Positions 50,816 to 60,285 are shown, counted from the stretch's first letter. The stretch is DNA of 64,000 nt from JBGTLA01 sp041744375 (GCA_041744375.1 JBGTLA010000063.1:36252-100251), one strand, 5' to 3'. Numbers and translations: made by a program. The notes: generated by a model from the letters alone, not told the origin.

Positions 50816-52792
50816 ATGACATTTGCCAAATCCACGCGCCAGGTTGCAGCCGTCACCAACGAGGGCCTGGCCGAGGCCGACCAACTCGTCGAGCAACTGG
50901 TACACGCCGACGAGCGGACCTGGGACACCACCCTGGCGCTTCTCGACGACATCGCCGACGTGATGGGACGCACCTATGGTCGTGGTGCGTTCATGGCCTA
51001 TGTCCACCCCGATGAGCAGGTTCGGGAGGCGGCGCGTGAGGCCGAGGAGCGCATCCAGCAGTGGGCCGTCGAGTTGATCTTTCGCGACGACCTGTATGAA
51101 GCGGTCACCGAGTATGCCCGATGCGACGAAGCCGCCTCGTTGTCGGGAGAGCGGGCCCGACTCCTCGAGTTCACCCGTCGGGACCTGCGCCATGCCGGCC
51201 ATGAGTTGGATCCCGACACCCGCGCCGAAGTCAAGCGGCTCACCCAGCGCCTGGTCGAGCTGGGGGTCCAGTTCGAACAGAACGTTGCCAATCATCGCGA
51301 TTTCCTGGTCGTGACGAGGGAGGACCTGGCGGGACTCCCAGACAGTTACATCGAAGGGTTGGAGGTTGCTGACGAAGAGGGGTCCTTCAAAGTGACGATG
51401 GCCTACCCCGACGTTGTCCCGTTCATGGAGAATGCCGACCGCCGTCACCTTCGCCAGGAACTGTCCTTCAAGTTCAACACCCGCGCCGTCGAGCCCAACC
51501 GCCCGATCCTCGAAGAGGCCGTTCGGCTCCGGGCGCGTATCGCCTCCCTTTTCGGTCAGCCCTCCTGGGCCCATCATCAACTCGAGGAGCGCATGGCCAA
51601 AGAACCCGCAGCAGTGGAGGCGTTCTATGCCGATCTCATACCGCCCCTCACCGCGGCGGGAAAGAGCGAGATCGAAGAGATGCGCCTCATGCTCGTGGCG
51701 GACACCGGGGACCCCGCCGCTGTCCTCCAGCAGTGGGACTGGCGCTACTACCACACCAAACTTCGACGCCAGCGTCACGGCGTCGACCCCAACGAAGTGG
51801 CCGAGTACTTCCCGCTGGAGTCGGTCATAGAGGGCCTTCTCTCGATCACCGGCGACGTGTTCGGCCTCGAATACCGACCCATCACCTCCGAAACGTGGCA
51901 CGACGACGTGCGCACCTTCGAGGTTCGGGACCGATCAGACAGTCGCCTCATCGGACATGTCCACATGGACCTTTTCCCGCGTGAGGGCAAGTTCAGTCAC
52001 GCCGCCGCCTTTCCTCTGGTTCCGGGCCGGTCGAGGGCGGACGGATACCAGCGTCCCGTATCCGCCATCGTCGCCAACTTCACCAAACCGTCGGGCAACC
52101 GTCCATCTCTACTCCAGCACAGCGAGGTCGAGACACTCTTCCACGAGTTCGGCCACATCCTGCACCAGGTCGTAACCACGGCCGAACTCGTCCGATTCTC
52201 CGGCTCGTCGACCGAGCGCGACTTCGTGGAGGCCCCGTCGCAGATCATGGAACATTGGACTTGGCGGCCCGAGGTCCTCTCGACCTTCGCCCGTCATCAC
52301 CAGACCGGCGAACCGATTCCGGCCGACCTGGTGAAAGCCATGGTCGAGGCCCGCAATCTCAACGTTGCCCTGTCCACCCTGCGCCAGGTCCAGTTCGGCC
52401 TCCTCGACATGGGCCTGCACGGCCCCGGAGCCGAGGACGCCGACCTCGAGGACATCCACCGCAGAGCCACCGATGTGGCGTTGCTCCCTCTCCACGAGGG
52501 CACCTTCTTTCCGGCGAGCTTCGCCCACATGCTGGGGGGCTATGACGCCGGGTATTACGGCTACTTGTGGTCGGAGGTGTACGGCGACGACATGTTCAGC
52601 CGCTTCGAGGAAGAGGGAGTGACCGACCCATCCGTCGGTGCCGCCTACCGCCGCCACATCCTCGAGGCCGGGGGATCACGTGACGCCCTCGACCTGTTGG
52701 CCGGGTTCTTGGAGAGGGAGCCTTCCAAGGAGGCGTTTCTGCGCAAACTCGGTCTGGGAACCAACACGTCTGCGCAGACGTCTCAAGGGTGA
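50816..52792 (+). CDS. M3-family oligopeptidase
   Basis: Cytosolic zinc metallopeptidase of the thimet oligopeptidase/Dcp type, 658 residues. The zinc motif HEFGH is at residues 443-447 with the downstream Glu in FVEAPSQIMEHW; RPVSAIVANF and GGYDAGYYGYLWSEVYGDDMF are further family marks. Degrades short peptides. Follows the amidohydrolase by 44 bp. No signal peptide. Confidence 0.93.
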   Translation: MTFAKSTRQVAAVTNEGLAEADQLVEQLVHADERTWDTTLALLDDIADVMGRTYGRGAFMAYVHPDEQVREAAREAEERIQQWAVELIFRDDLYEAVTEYARCDEAASLSGERARLLEFTRRDLRHAGHELDPDTRAEVKRLTQRLVELGVQFEQNVANHRDFLVVTREDLAGLPDSYIEGLEVADEEGSFKVTMAYPDVVPFMENADRRHLRQELSFKFNTRAVEPNRPILEEAVRLRARIASLFGQPSWAHHQLEERMAKEPAAVEAFYADLIPPLTAAGKSEIEEMRLMLVADTGDPAAVLQQWDWRYYHTKLRRQRHGVDPNEVAEYFPLESVIEGLLSITGDVFGLEYRPITSETWHDDVRTFEVRDRSDSRLIGHVHMDLFPREGKFSHAAAFPLVPGRSRADGYQRPVSAIVANFTKPSGNRPSLLQHSEVETLFHEFGHILHQVVTTAELVRFSGSSTERDFVEAPSQIMEHWTWRPEVLSTFARHHQTGEPIPADLVKAMVEARNLNVALSTLRQVQFGLLDMGLHGPGAEDADLEDIHRRATDVALLPLHEGTFFPASFAHMLGGYDAGYYGYLWSEVYGDDMFSRFEEEGVTDPSVGAAYRRHILEAGGSRDALDLLAGFLEREPSKEAFLRKLGLGTNTSAQTSQG

Positions 52793-52963
52793 CGGATTTA
52801 GGGCAGGTTTAAGCCGGCCCCGGCATGGTAAAGCTCACCGAAAGCCGGATTGGATCCTGACAACCCGATTCTCTGGCGAACTTTCTCGAGGGCAGGTGCC
52901 TTCGGGAATGACCCGACAGCCGGACCTGTTGAAAAGGAGAGGTCCGGACGAAAGGAGGGCCCC

Positions 52964-53158
52964 GTGAATGAAAGCTTGAAAGGAAAGGCAATCAAGGGAA
53001 TCACCCGCGCATCCCGCCGATACTCCGAGGGGCGAATTTGCGACGACCCCGCTTGCGATACCAAGCTAAGCATGTACAACAAGCGCGACTATTGTCACGC
53101 TCACGCTCCGATCAAGTTCCCTAGAGTGCGGGGGCGGATCGTCCCCGAAGGGACTTGA
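52964..53158 (+). CDS. Small zinc-finger-like protein
   Basis: Basic 64-residue protein with a possible zinc knuckle: Cys in GRICDDPACDTKLS and then YCHAHAP, giving C-x4-C-(about 13)-C-x-H. Such small C/C/C/H proteins with an LSxYN segment are found in actinobacteria, without a known role that I can name. The GTG start has a very strong AAAGGAGG ribosome site 6 bases upstream, a sign of a real, well-translated gene. It lies upstream of the csoR-copZ-copA module with a hairpin between them. Confidence 0.7.
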   Translation: MNESLKGKAIKGITRASRRYSEGRICDDPACDTKLSMYNKRDYCHAHAPIKFPRVRGRIVPEGT

Positions 53159-53235
53159 TCCAGAGCGATTGGTGACATTTGGGCAGCGCGGTTTCAGGTT
53201 CTCTCCCCCTCCCCCGACACTGCGTAGCCCATCCG

Positions 53236-53269
53236 AGGAAGCCCCGGTCCCCCCCGGCCGGGGCTTCCT
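53236..53269. terminator. Strong GC-rich hairpin upstream of csoR
   Basis: Perfect 12-bp arms AGGAAGCCCCGG (53236-53247) and CCGGGGCTTCCT (53258-53269) around a C-rich 10-base loop, after the zinc-finger gene and before the csoR promoter. No T tract. It probably insulates the copper module from upstream transcription. Confidence 0.55.
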
Positions 53270-53290
53270 GCCGTCCATACGGACAAGAAA

Positions 53291-53316
53291 CCCCACCCCC
53301 AGTGGGGTGGTATCAT
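53291..53316 (+). promoter_or_regulatory. csoR promoter with GC-rich operator-like palindrome
   Basis: Nested inverted repeats CACCCC-CAGT-GGGGTG (53294-53309) and CCCCAC/GTGGGG lie directly upstream of the -10 box TATCAT (53311-53316), which is 6 bases before the csoR ATG. CsoR proteins bind GC-rich palindromes with runs of C and G overlapping the -10/-35 region, so this is a good candidate operator for copper-relieved self-repression. Confidence 0.6.
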
Positions 53317-53322
53317 GGAGGG

Positions 53323-53625
53323 ATGAAGTCAGAACACAAACGATCGAGTCTTAACCGGCTGAAGACGGTACGAGGACACCTGGATGCGGTACTGACGATG
53401 GTGGAAGAGGAGCGGTACTGCCCCGAGATCATGAAGCAGGTATCCGCCCTGCAGGGGTCGCTGGAACGGGTCAACCGGGTGTTGCTCCAGAACCACCTCG
53501 AAACCTGTGTGAGTCACGCAGTGGCAGAGGGGCGCACCGCCGAAATCGTCGACGAACTCATGGAGACCATGAAATTCACGGCGTCGGTGACCGGTCCTTC
53601 TGCCCTCACGGCGGACCCGGTATGA
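53323..53625 (+). CDS. csoR: Copper-sensing repressor CsoR
   Basis: All-helical repressor of the CsoR/RcnR family, 100 residues, which leaves DNA when it binds Cu(I). The copper triad is complete with the correct spacing: Cys33 (RYCPEIM), His58 and Cys62 (QNHLETC), equivalent to Cys36-His61-Cys65 of the Mycobacterium protein. It is first in csoR-copZ-copA; its stop overlaps copZ (ATGA). Confidence 0.95.
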   Translation: MKSEHKRSSLNRLKTVRGHLDAVLTMVEEERYCPEIMKQVSALQGSLERVNRVLLQNHLETCVSHAVAEGRTAEIVDELMETMKFTASVTGPSALTADPV

Positions 53626-53828
53626 CGCGTGTCGTCTACTCCGTGCCCGACATCTCGTGCGGGCATTGTCGTGACACCATCGAGCGCATCCTCGCCCCTT
53701 TGACCGGGGTTGGGGCCGTCGGCGTCGACCTCGACGCCAGGTCAGTGGAGATCGACTACGACCCGGACCAGATCGATGCCGCCCAACTCACCGCCGCCAT
53801 CGAATCGGTGGGTTATGACATCGATTGA
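53622..53828 (+). CDS. copZ: CopZ-type copper chaperone (HMA domain)
   Basis: 68-residue heavy-metal-associated domain. The metal loop ISCGHC holds Cys13 and Cys16, and the beta-alpha-beta pattern ends in [10 protein letters not shown]. It should carry Cu(I) to CopA. Start overlaps the csoR stop; 35 bp to copA. Confidence 0.92.
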   Translation: MTRVVYSVPDISCGHCRDTIERILAPLTGVGAVGVDLDARSVEIDYDPDQIDAAQLTAAIESVGYDID

Positions 53829-53863
53829 ACACACGCCTTGCACCCTCTGGGGAAGGATGCCGC

Positions 53864-56041
53864 ATGGCTGAGCAGACCTCCATCGCCTCCCCGGTCGAAA
53901 CGCTCACGTTCGACGTCGAGGGTATGACCTGTGCCTCCTGTGCCAGTCGCATAGAGAGGGTGCTGGCTCGACAGGAGGGAGTGACCGAGGCATTGGTCAA
54001 CCTGGCCGGGCGGTCGGCCTCGGTCCGCATCGGCGATCACGTCGAACCCGAGAGCCTCGCCCAAGCCGTGAAGGCAATCGGTTACGAGCTGACACCGCGC
54101 GGCGCCAACCCCGACCAGCCGGGGCTGCGTGAGACATACCAGGGCCACGAGCGACTCCAATGGCGCCGATTCTGGGTAGCGGCAGCGCTCACGGCGCCCG
54201 TCATGGTCCTTGCCATGCTCGGCCCTCACACGCTGTGGAATTGGCAGGTGCAGTGGGCTCTGACCACTCCAGTCGTTTTCTGGGCCGGAGCGCAGTTCCA
54301 CCGTGTTGCGCTTCGTCAGGCCCGCTCAGGCACCGCGGGCATGGACACTCTCATCTCGATGGGCTCGCTCGTCGCCTACTTCTACTCGGTATGGACCGTG
54401 TTCGATCACCAGATGCCGTATTTCGAGACGGCGGCGATGATCATCACGCTCATCGTCCTGGGGCGAGCCCTCGAGGCCCGATCCAAGGGTCGTGCCGCCG
54501 ACGCCATCGGCGCCTTGGCGGAGCTCGGGGCCAAAGCGGCCACGGTGCTCGTCGACGGCAGCGCCACGAAGATCGAGGTCGACGCCCTGCTTCCCGGCGA
54601 TCTGATGCTGGTCCAGCCAGGAGAGAAGATCCCCACCGACGGCGTGATCGTCGAGGGCACCAGTTCCGTCGACGAGTCGATGCTCACCGGTGAGTCGATC
54701 CCCGTCGACCACAACCCCGGTGATGAGGTGTACGGAGCCACGATCAACGGCCAGGGGAGGCTGGTGATCCAGGCCACTCGCGTGGGGGCCGACACCGCCC
54801 TCGCGCAGATCGTACGCCTCGTGGAGGAAACTCAGGCCACCAAGGCACCTGTGCAGGCTCTCGCCGACCGCATCTCGGCCGTCTTCGTGCCCACCGTCAT
54901 TGCCTTGGCGGCCGTGACGGCCGCCGTCTGGCTCATTCTCGGCTACCCAGTGGAACGAGGAATGGTGGCGGCAGTGGCGGTTCTTATCATCGCTTGCCCC
55001 TGCGCCCTCGGGCTCGCCACCCCCACCGCCATCATGGTGGGAAGCGGGCGGGGCGCCGAACTCGGGGTCTTGTTCAAGAACGCCGAGGTGTTCGAGCGAG
55101 CACCCAACGTCGACCTCGTCGTCTTCGACAAGACCGGAACGCTGACCACGGCCACCATGCAATTGACCGATGTCATCACCACCGAAGATCGCACGCGATT
55201 CCTGTCGCTGGTGGCGCCGATCGAGGCTGCTTCCGGCCATCCCATCGGACACGCCGTCGCCAGAGGCGCAGAGGTCGAGGGAGTCGCATTCGGCCAGCCG
55301 GACTCCGTGGAATCGACCCCGGGCCGGGGAGTAACCGGTGTCGTAGACGGTATCAGCGTGGTAGTGGGACGCCCGGCTTTCGTGGCCGCGGCAGATCTCG
55401 TCCTACCGGTCGACTGGGCGGACGAACTGGCGAGACTGGAAGAGGAAGGAAAGACGGTGTTCTTGGCCGGTTGGGAGGGCCGAGTGCGCGGAATCGTGGC
55501 GGTGGCCGACACGATCAGGGACTCTTCGGTCACAGCGATCAGGCGACTTCACGAATTGGGAATGACCACCGTGTTGGTGACGGGTGACAACGAACGCACC
55601 GCCCGCTCCATAGCCAAGGCAGTCGGCATCGACTCGGTGGTGTCCGAGGCCCTCCCCGACGACAAGGCCAAACATGTCGTCCACCTCCAGGGCGAGGGCC
55701 ACATCGTCGCCTTCGTCGGCGATGGCGTAAACGACGCGCCGGCCCTCACTGCCGCCGACTTGGGCGTGGCGATAGGTTCCGGAGCCGATGTCGCCATCGA
55801 TGCGGGCGAAGTGGTGCTCATGTCCTCAGAGCCGACCGCAGTTCCCATTGCCATCGAACTGGCCCGACGAACGTTTCGAACCATTCGCCAGAACCTGTTC
55901 TGGGCATTCGCGTACAACGTGGCGGCGATTCCGCTGGCGGCGCTGGGTCTGCTCGACCCGATGATCGCCGCCGCAGCTATGGCGTTCTCATCGATCTCGG
56001 TCGTCTCCAACAGTCTCCGCCTCAGACGCTTCGGAAGCTGA
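53864..56041 (+). CDS. copA: Copper-exporting P-type ATPase CopA
   Basis: Cu(I) efflux pump of the cytoplasmic membrane, 725 residues. One N-terminal metal domain with [11 protein letters not shown] (Cys23, Cys26), TGESIPVD actuator motif, CPC in [22 protein letters not shown] phosphorylation site, GHPIGHA and [10 protein letters not shown]. Start ATG 53864 with GGGGAAGG upstream is preferred over an in-frame TTG at 53825. Unlike the CPH pump at the window start, it is under csoR. Its last 54 bp overlap the convergent coaE. Confidence 0.96.
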   Translation: MAEQTSIASPVETLTFDVEGMTCASCASRIERVLARQEGVTEALVNLAGRSASVRIGDHVEPESLAQAVKAIGYELTPRGANPDQPGLRETYQGHERLQWRRFWVAAALTAPVMVLAMLGPHTLWNWQVQWALTTPVVFWAGAQFHRVALRQARSGTAGMDTLISMGSLVAYFYSVWTVFDHQMPYFETAAMIITLIVLGRALEARSKGRAADAIGALAELGAKAATVLVDGSATKIEVDALLPGDLMLVQPGEKIPTDGVIVEGTSSVDESMLTGESIPVDHNPGDEVYGATINGQGRLVIQATRVGADTALAQIVRLVEETQATKAPVQALADRISAVFVPTVIALAAVTAAVWLILGYPVERGMVAAVAVLIIACPCALGLATPTAIMVGSGRGAELGVLFKNAEVFERAPNVDLVVFDKTGTLTTATMQLTDVITTEDRTRFLSLVAPIEAASGHPIGHAVARGAEVEGVAFGQPDSVESTPGRGVTGVVDGISVVVGRPAFVAAADLVLPVDWADELARLEEEGKTVFLAGWEGRVRGIVAVADTIRDSSVTAIRRLHELGMTTVLVTGDNERTARSIAKAVGIDSVVSEALPDDKAKHVVHLQGEGHIVAFVGDGVNDAPALTAADLGVAIGSGADVAIDAGEVVLMSSEPTAVPIAIELARRTFRTIRQNLFWAFAYNVAAIPLAALGLLDPMIAAAAMAFSSISVVSNSLRLRRFGS

Positions 56042-56599
56042 CGTCTGCGAGGTGCTCGCCGCCAGCCATTTGAGTACGGCCTTGTGCAGACGTTCAGGTG
56101 GACCCGAGTTGTCGATGACCACCGTGGCAAGGGCCAACCACTCCGAGCGGGCGGGTTGGTTGGCCATCCGGGAGTCGATGACATCAGGCGGCATTCCACG
56201 CTCCACCAGCCGAGACCGACGAATCTCCTCGGGAACGTCGACGACCACGGTGGGAAGATCCCCGGCCAGGGGCAGCGGCACCGAGAGCTCGACGACACCC
56301 CGGCTAGACGACGCCATTCGGTGACGGAGCTCCTCGGCGATCAGGGGGTGAACGATGGCTTCGAGCGCCTTCAACTCTGCCCGGTCCGCGAACACGATGC
56401 CGGCCAAACGCTTGCGATCTACCTGCCCATCCACGACCACGGCCGGCCAGCGTTCGGCAACCGTGGCACGGGCCGGACCGGCGAGGACGTCGTGACCGAC
56501 TTGATCGGCGTCTAGCGTGGGCAAACCCGAGGCGGCCGCCAAGCGCGTCACGGTACTCTTCCCTGAGCCGATGCCACCTGTCACAACCCACCAAGGCAT
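55988..56599 (-). CDS. coaE: Dephospho-CoA kinase
   Basis: Final step of coenzyme A synthesis. Walker A loop [11 protein letters not shown], the [11 protein letters not shown] segment, and the [12 protein letters not shown] and SRMANQPAR regions are family marks. 203 residues, with a Ser/Glu-rich C-terminal tail that is read within the copA overlap. TAGAGT (56611-56606) lies 6 bases before the start, so leaderless. Confidence 0.93.
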   Translation of the reverse strand: MPWWVVTGGIGSGKSTVTRLAAASGLPTLDADQVGHDVLAGPARATVAERWPAVVVDGQVDRKRLAGIVFADRAELKALEAIVHPLIAEELRHRMASSSRGVVELSVPLPLAGDLPTVVVDVPEEIRRSRLVERGMPPDVIDSRMANQPARSEWLALATVVIDNSGPPERLHKAVLKWLAASTSQTSASEASEAETVGDDRDR

Positions 56600-56699
56600 G
56601 CGCGAACTCTATTAGCGGCGCAGGCGCAGTCGGCCAACACGGTCGGAATCTCGGTGTCCCGAGCAGGCGGCTGTCGTTCGGATAAGTGCCCTCGGGGTG

Positions 56700-56705
56700 T
56701 AGGTT
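56700..56705 (+). promoter_or_regulatory. -10 box of the PAC2 gene, leaderless
   Basis: TAGGTT, 6 bases before ATG 56712. The coaE -10 box (56606-56611) faces the other way about 90 bp upstream. Confidence 0.5.
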
Positions 56706-56711
56706 GAGATC

Positions 56712-57539
56712 ATGAAGAGTTTGGAGTGGCTGTCCCGGCCCCACCTACGTCAGCCGACGGCGATCCTGGCCTTCACGGGCTGGGGCGACGCCGGGGAATC
56801 ATCCACGGACGCCGCCCGCCATCTCGTGGCCAGCTATCAAGCCGAGACTGTGGCCAGATTCGAGTCGGATCCATACTTCGACTTCCAGGTCAACCGGCCG
56901 ATCGTGGCATTGGATGAGGCGGGCGTGCGGTCGATCGCCTGGCCCACCACCGAATTGTTGGTCGTGCGCCTCGACGACCTCGACTTGGTCGTGGTGCTGG
57001 GAGAAGAACCGAATTACCGCTGGAAGAAGTTCGTGACAGAACTGGGGGACGCATTGACCGAGCTCGGCGTCAAGACTGCCGTCACCATCGGGGCGTTCGT
57101 GGGCCAGGTAGCGCACACGCTACCGGTCCCCATCGTCGGCTCATCGACCTCGGGGCGGGTCGTAACCCAACATGGGCTCTTGCCGTCGCGGTACGAGGGT
57201 CCTACCGGCATCGTGGGTGTCCTCAACCAGGCCCTCGAGGCACGCGGGATTGAAACGGTGTCACTCTGGGCTGCCGTGCCCCACTATCTGTCGAACCAGG
57301 CTTATCCACCCGGAGTAGAGGCGCTCCTGAGAAAGTCAGCCGACGTCATCGGCGTCAACTTCGACACCTCTGAGCTGGAGCGACAATCAAGTGAGTTTCG
57401 AGCCACGGTGGACGCCGCCGTAGACGAATCCGACGAACTGGCCGACTATGTGCGCCAGCTCGAAACCGACGCCATGGACAGCGAAGACCCGGCCGAAGAT
57501 CTAGTCCAAGAGATCGAACAGTATCTGCGCGACACGTGA
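56712..57539 (+). CDS. PAC2 family protein
   Basis: Member of the PAC2 family (proteasome-assembly-chaperone-like fold), 275 residues. FTGWGDAGESSTDAARHL, RWKKFVTEL and TIGAFVGQVAHTLPVPIVG are typical. Bacterial members occur mainly in actinobacteria; a role in the bacterial proteasome is not shown. The C-terminus is acidic (EDPAEDLVQEIEQYL). Confidence 0.88.
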   Translation: MKSLEWLSRPHLRQPTAILAFTGWGDAGESSTDAARHLVASYQAETVARFESDPYFDFQVNRPIVALDEAGVRSIAWPTTELLVVRLDDLDLVVVLGEEPNYRWKKFVTELGDALTELGVKTAVTIGAFVGQVAHTLPVPIVGSSTSGRVVTQHGLLPSRYEGPTGIVGVLNQALEARGIETVSLWAAVPHYLSNQAYPPGVEALLRKSADVIGVNFDTSELERQSSEFRATVDAAVDESDELADYVRQLETDAMDSEDPAEDLVQEIEQYLRDT

Positions 57540-57555
57540 TCCCTCTGGTTCTGAC

Positions 57556-57572
57556 GGACCGTCCTACGGTCC
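57556..57572 (+). terminator. Small hairpin after the PAC2 gene
   Basis: GGACCGT-CCT-ACGGTCC, perfect 7-bp stem, 16 bases after the PAC2 stop. No T tract, so weak evidence for termination. Confidence 0.4.
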
Positions 57573-57600
57573 AGCGGTGGGTATCACGGAAAAGCAAGAG

Positions 57601-57622
57601 GGCCGACCCCGAGGGGCCGGCC
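57601..57622 (-). terminator. Intrinsic terminator of the bS22 gene
   Basis: On the minus strand the stem GGCCG-x-CCCC pairs across a 2-base loop (10 positions, one mismatch), followed by CTCTTGCTTTTCC. It starts 6 bases after the bS22 stop codon. Stem plus T-rich tail is a conventional rho-independent arrangement. Confidence 0.65.
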
Positions 57623-57628
57623 AGAGGA

Positions 57629-57718
57629 TCACTTGCGCTTGTGGCGGTTGGCCTTGAGGCGCTTGCGGTACTTGTGTTTGGACATCTTCTTGCGGCGCTT
57701 CTTCACGAGTGAACCCAT
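57629..57718 (-). CDS. Small ribosomal protein bS22 (AURKAIP1/COX24 domain)
   Basis: 29-residue, very basic protein beginning MGSLVKKRRKKMSKHKYRK. It matches the short extra ribosomal protein of actinobacterial small subunits, also called AURKAIP1/COX24-domain protein and related to mitochondrial mS38. GGAG lies 6 bases before ATG 57718, and a good terminator follows, so it is a one-gene unit. It is below usual gene-finding cutoffs and easily missed. Confidence 0.9.
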   Translation of the reverse strand: MGSLVKKRRKKMSKHKYRKRLKANRHKRK

Positions 57719-57776
57719 AGATACTCCGGGGTGGTCGGGGACGACCTCCCAAGGATGGTGGGCGGAGGGCATCTGG

Positions 57777-58628
57777 TCAAGCTGAGACGATGAGGCCGGT
57801 GTAGGCAACATCGAGGGAAAGGATATCTACGCCTTCCGATGCCAAGGCGGCGGCGACCGATTGGCGGTCTCCCTCGGCCACCATCGCCAACATGGAGGGG
57901 CCGGACCCGGACCAGGCCACATGGAGGGCGCCGGCGGCCCTGGCCCGCTCCAGCAACTGCTCGGTCTCCGGTCGAACGAGAGAACGCGGAGCCTCGTGAA
58001 TCTCGTCACCCTGGGCCGCAGCCAGCAATTCAGGGTCGCCGGTGAGAAAACCTCCGATGAGGGCCGCCGTCCGGGCCACCGTCCGTACCACCACCGCTCG
58101 AGGAGCGGAATCGGGGACGACTCGGCGGGCATCGGCCGTGAAAAACACCTCGTTGGGGACGGCGACAACAGGCCTCAGGGAGGGATGGATGTCGAGACGC
58201 AACGGGCGACCCCCGGCCGTCACCACCACGAGTCCACCGTACACCGCGGCAGCGGCGTTGTCGGGGTGCCCTTCGATACCGGCGACCAGCTCGAATACGC
58301 GGTCGGGGTCCGCCTCACCGTTCCGAGCTGCCAGCGAAGCAGCGGCACCGGCGGCGAGAGCGGCGGCAGACGAGCCCAAACCTCGCCCGATGGGAATGTC
58401 GTTGCTCACCTCGAGACGGAGCGGCCTTTGGGAACCCACTGCGGCACGGGCTGCGGCCATCACGGCGTCGTCGGAGTCGGCGTCGGGTCGCTGACCGACG
58501 CCGTGTTCGATCGACCAAGTATCAGACAGCGAAGCCCTCACGCGACACCGCAGCTCCAGGCCAAGGGCGAGAACATCGAAGCCGGGACCGAGATTGGCCG
58601 ACGAAGCCGGAGCAGATGCCTCAGCCAT
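57777..58628 (-). CDS. thrB: Homoserine kinase
   Basis: GHMP-family kinase that phosphorylates homoserine for threonine synthesis, 283 residues. APASSANLGPGFDVLALGLE is the family N-terminus, IPIGRGLGSSAAALAAG the ATP-binding loop and WSGSGPSMLAMV the C-terminal motif. thrA and thrC are not in the window. Confidence 0.92.
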   Translation of the reverse strand: MAEASAPASSANLGPGFDVLALGLELRCRVRASLSDTWSIEHGVGQRPDADSDDAVMAAARAAVGSQRPLRLEVSNDIPIGRGLGSSAAALAAGAAASLAARNGEADPDRVFELVAGIEGHPDNAAAAVYGGLVVVTAGGRPLRLDIHPSLRPVVAVPNEVFFTADARRVVPDSAPRAVVVRTVARTAALIGGFLTGDPELLAAAQGDEIHEAPRSLVRPETEQLLERARAAGALHVAWSGSGPSMLAMVAEGDRQSVAAALASEGVDILSLDVAYTGLIVSA

Positions 58629-58708
58629 GAGTGCGTGTTGTGAGGGTCACAGTGGCGCCAGCCTATTCGGCGGCGATCCGACGCCGTCACCTGTTCGCAC
58701 GCCTTCTC

Positions 58709-59449
58709 TCAGAGCAGCTCGACCGAGACGGTGCCGAGGTCCCCGACCGCGCCCCCAATGGTGACGAATTGGCCGTCCCACCGGAGGCGCAGACGCGATG
58801 GCCAACCCATCTCCTCGCCTTGATGAATGGTGAGCGAACCGGATTCCGACTCGAGTGTGCGAGCGAGAGCCACGGCAGCGTTGCCCGTGGCCGCGTCCTC
58901 CGTAACACCCGAGTCCGGTGAGAACAAGCGCGCCCTGATCACCTCGTTGGGAGTCTCCCACGCCCACACGTAGACGGTCCCGTGACCGGAAGCATCCTCG
59001 AAGTCCAGAGAAGCCACCGTTTCGACGTCGGGCACCTCGACGACGAAGTACGGAAGGGGAGTCTCGACCAAAGCGGCCGAACGGCCGAACGGAGGCGGAG
59101 CCGTGGGAGTGGCGGCACCGAAGGCCGGAACCGTGACGAACACTTCGCCGTCTCGGTGTTCGGTGTCGGCCACGCCGATGTCGTAACGAATGTGTTGGAC
59201 CCCGGGACCGAGGACGTGCGCGGCGCCGACGAGAGGATGCCCGGCGAAGGGAAGCCGCCGTTGGGGGGTATAGATGTGGGCGACTCCCACTTCACCTCGC
59301 TCCAAGAACACAGTCTGGGTGTAGCCAATCGCCGCCGCCGCCTCCTGCCAACGAGGCGAAGGAACCGTACCGAAGTCGATCACGGCGAGGGGATTGCCAC
59401 CGGCACCATCACGGGTGAACACAACCAGATCCTGGAAGGAAACGTGCAT
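58709..59449 (-). CDS. PhzF-family protein with Gln at the catalytic Glu position
   Basis: Diaminopimelate-epimerase-like fold, 246 residues. DGAGGNPLAV, LPFAGHPLVGAAHVL and DSGVTEDAATGNAAVAL are PhzF-family marks. In PhzF the catalytic acid is Glu45 in an S-E-T context; here residue 45 is Gln (GYTQTVFLE). Isomerase activity of the PhzF type is therefore doubtful. The start at 59449 (MHVSFQDL) is chosen because TAACGT lies 8 bases upstream; the in-frame extension overlaps the HAD gene. No other phenazine genes are nearby. Confidence 0.85.
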   Translation of the reverse strand: MHVSFQDLVVFTRDGAGGNPLAVIDFGTVPSPRWQEAAAAIGYTQTVFLERGEVGVAHIYTPQRRLPFAGHPLVGAAHVLGPGVQHIRYDIGVADTEHRDGEVFVTVPAFGAATPTAPPPFGRSAALVETPLPYFVVEVPDVETVASLDFEDASGHGTVYVWAWETPNEVIRARLFSPDSGVTEDAATGNAAVALARTLESESGSLTIHQGEEMGWPSRLRLRWDGQFVTIGGAVGDLGTVSVELL

Positions 59450-59457
59450 AGCTTCCG

Positions 59458-59463
59458 ACGTTA
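59458..59463 (-). promoter_or_regulatory. -10 box of the PhzF-family gene, leaderless
   Basis: TAACGT on the minus strand, 8 bases before ATG 59449. It lies between the ATG and the HAD gene's stop at 59493. Confidence 0.5.
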
Positions 59464-59492
59464 CCTGCCCGACATGCTCTGGGCTCAAGACG

Positions 59493-60278
59493 TCAGGTCG
59501 ACTTGTGGAGCGCATGGCGCCGCCCGAGCGCGTACATTCCGGCCCCAAGGCCCACCGTGGCCACCCCTGAGGTGATGGCCGTGGCGGTGATCTTGGCCCG
59601 ACGGGCGAAGTAGACCACCGGCCAATTCCGGGAGCGAGCTACCTTGCGGAGGGTGGCGTCAGGATTGACTGCGACCGGATGTCCCACCAGTTCCAACAGG
59701 GGCAGGTCGCTCTTCGAGTCCGAGTAGGCGTAACAGAGCCGAAGGTCGTAGCCCATCTCGTCGGCCAGCGACCTGACGCGTTCGACCTTCCCCTCTCCGT
59801 AGCAAAACGTCGACAGGAGCCGTCCCGTGTAGGAACCGTCCACGACCTCGGATTCGGTGGCCACCGCCCCTGTCATCCCCAATGCACCCGCCAACGGCGC
59901 CACCAACTCGACGGGAGAGGCCGAGACGATATAGGTGTCACGTCCCGACTCGTGATGGCGCTCCACCACCGTACGGGTCTCGGGCCGCACCGAGTTGAGG
60001 AGGCGGGGCAGGATGTCGTCGTTGAGAGCCGTCACCTCTTCACGGGGGCGGCCTTTCACAGCCTCGAGAATCCGGTCGCGGACGTTGTCGGATTGGTCGT
60101 CCGAACCCCCTGTGAGGCGAAAGCTGACGGCGCTGGCTGCATCTCCGAGCAGTTCGGAGGTGGCCACCAAACCCCGTCGCCATGCCACCCATCCGAACAC
60201 AAAGGTGGAAGCGCCGGCAATGAGGGTCCGATCGAGGTCGAAGAAGGCGGCAGCTTCGCGCCGGTCCATGCCGATCAT
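59493..60278 (-). CDS. HAD-superfamily subfamily IB phosphatase
   Basis: Phosphoserine-phosphatase-like HAD hydrolase, 261 residues. Motif I FFDLDRTLIAG, motif II VSASPVEL and motif IV YAYSDSKSDLPLLELV are intact. A C-terminal hydrophobic stretch (AITSGVATVGLGAGMYALG) may anchor it in the membrane, as in lysophosphatidic-acid-type HAD-IB proteins. ATG 60278 is chosen because TACGAT lies exactly 7 bases upstream; the codon at 60284 is only 1 base from the box. Confidence 0.85.
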   Translation of the reverse strand: MIGMDRREAAAFFDLDRTLIAGASTFVFGWVAWRRGLVATSELLGDAASAVSFRLTGGSDDQSDNVRDRILEAVKGRPREEVTALNDDILPRLLNSVRPETRTVVERHHESGRDTYIVSASPVELVAPLAGALGMTGAVATESEVVDGSYTGRLLSTFCYGEGKVERVRSLADEMGYDLRLCYAYSDSKSDLPLLELVGHPVAVNPDATLRKVARSRNWPVVYFARRAKITATAITSGVATVGLGAGMYALGRRHALHKST

Positions 60279-60285
60279 CGCCATG

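Noticed and set aside
57629..57811. 60-codon form of the bS22 gene starting at 57811
   Set aside because: Homologues begin MGS followed by basic residues; a ribosome site lies before ATG 57718 and the extension is unlike any ribosomal protein.
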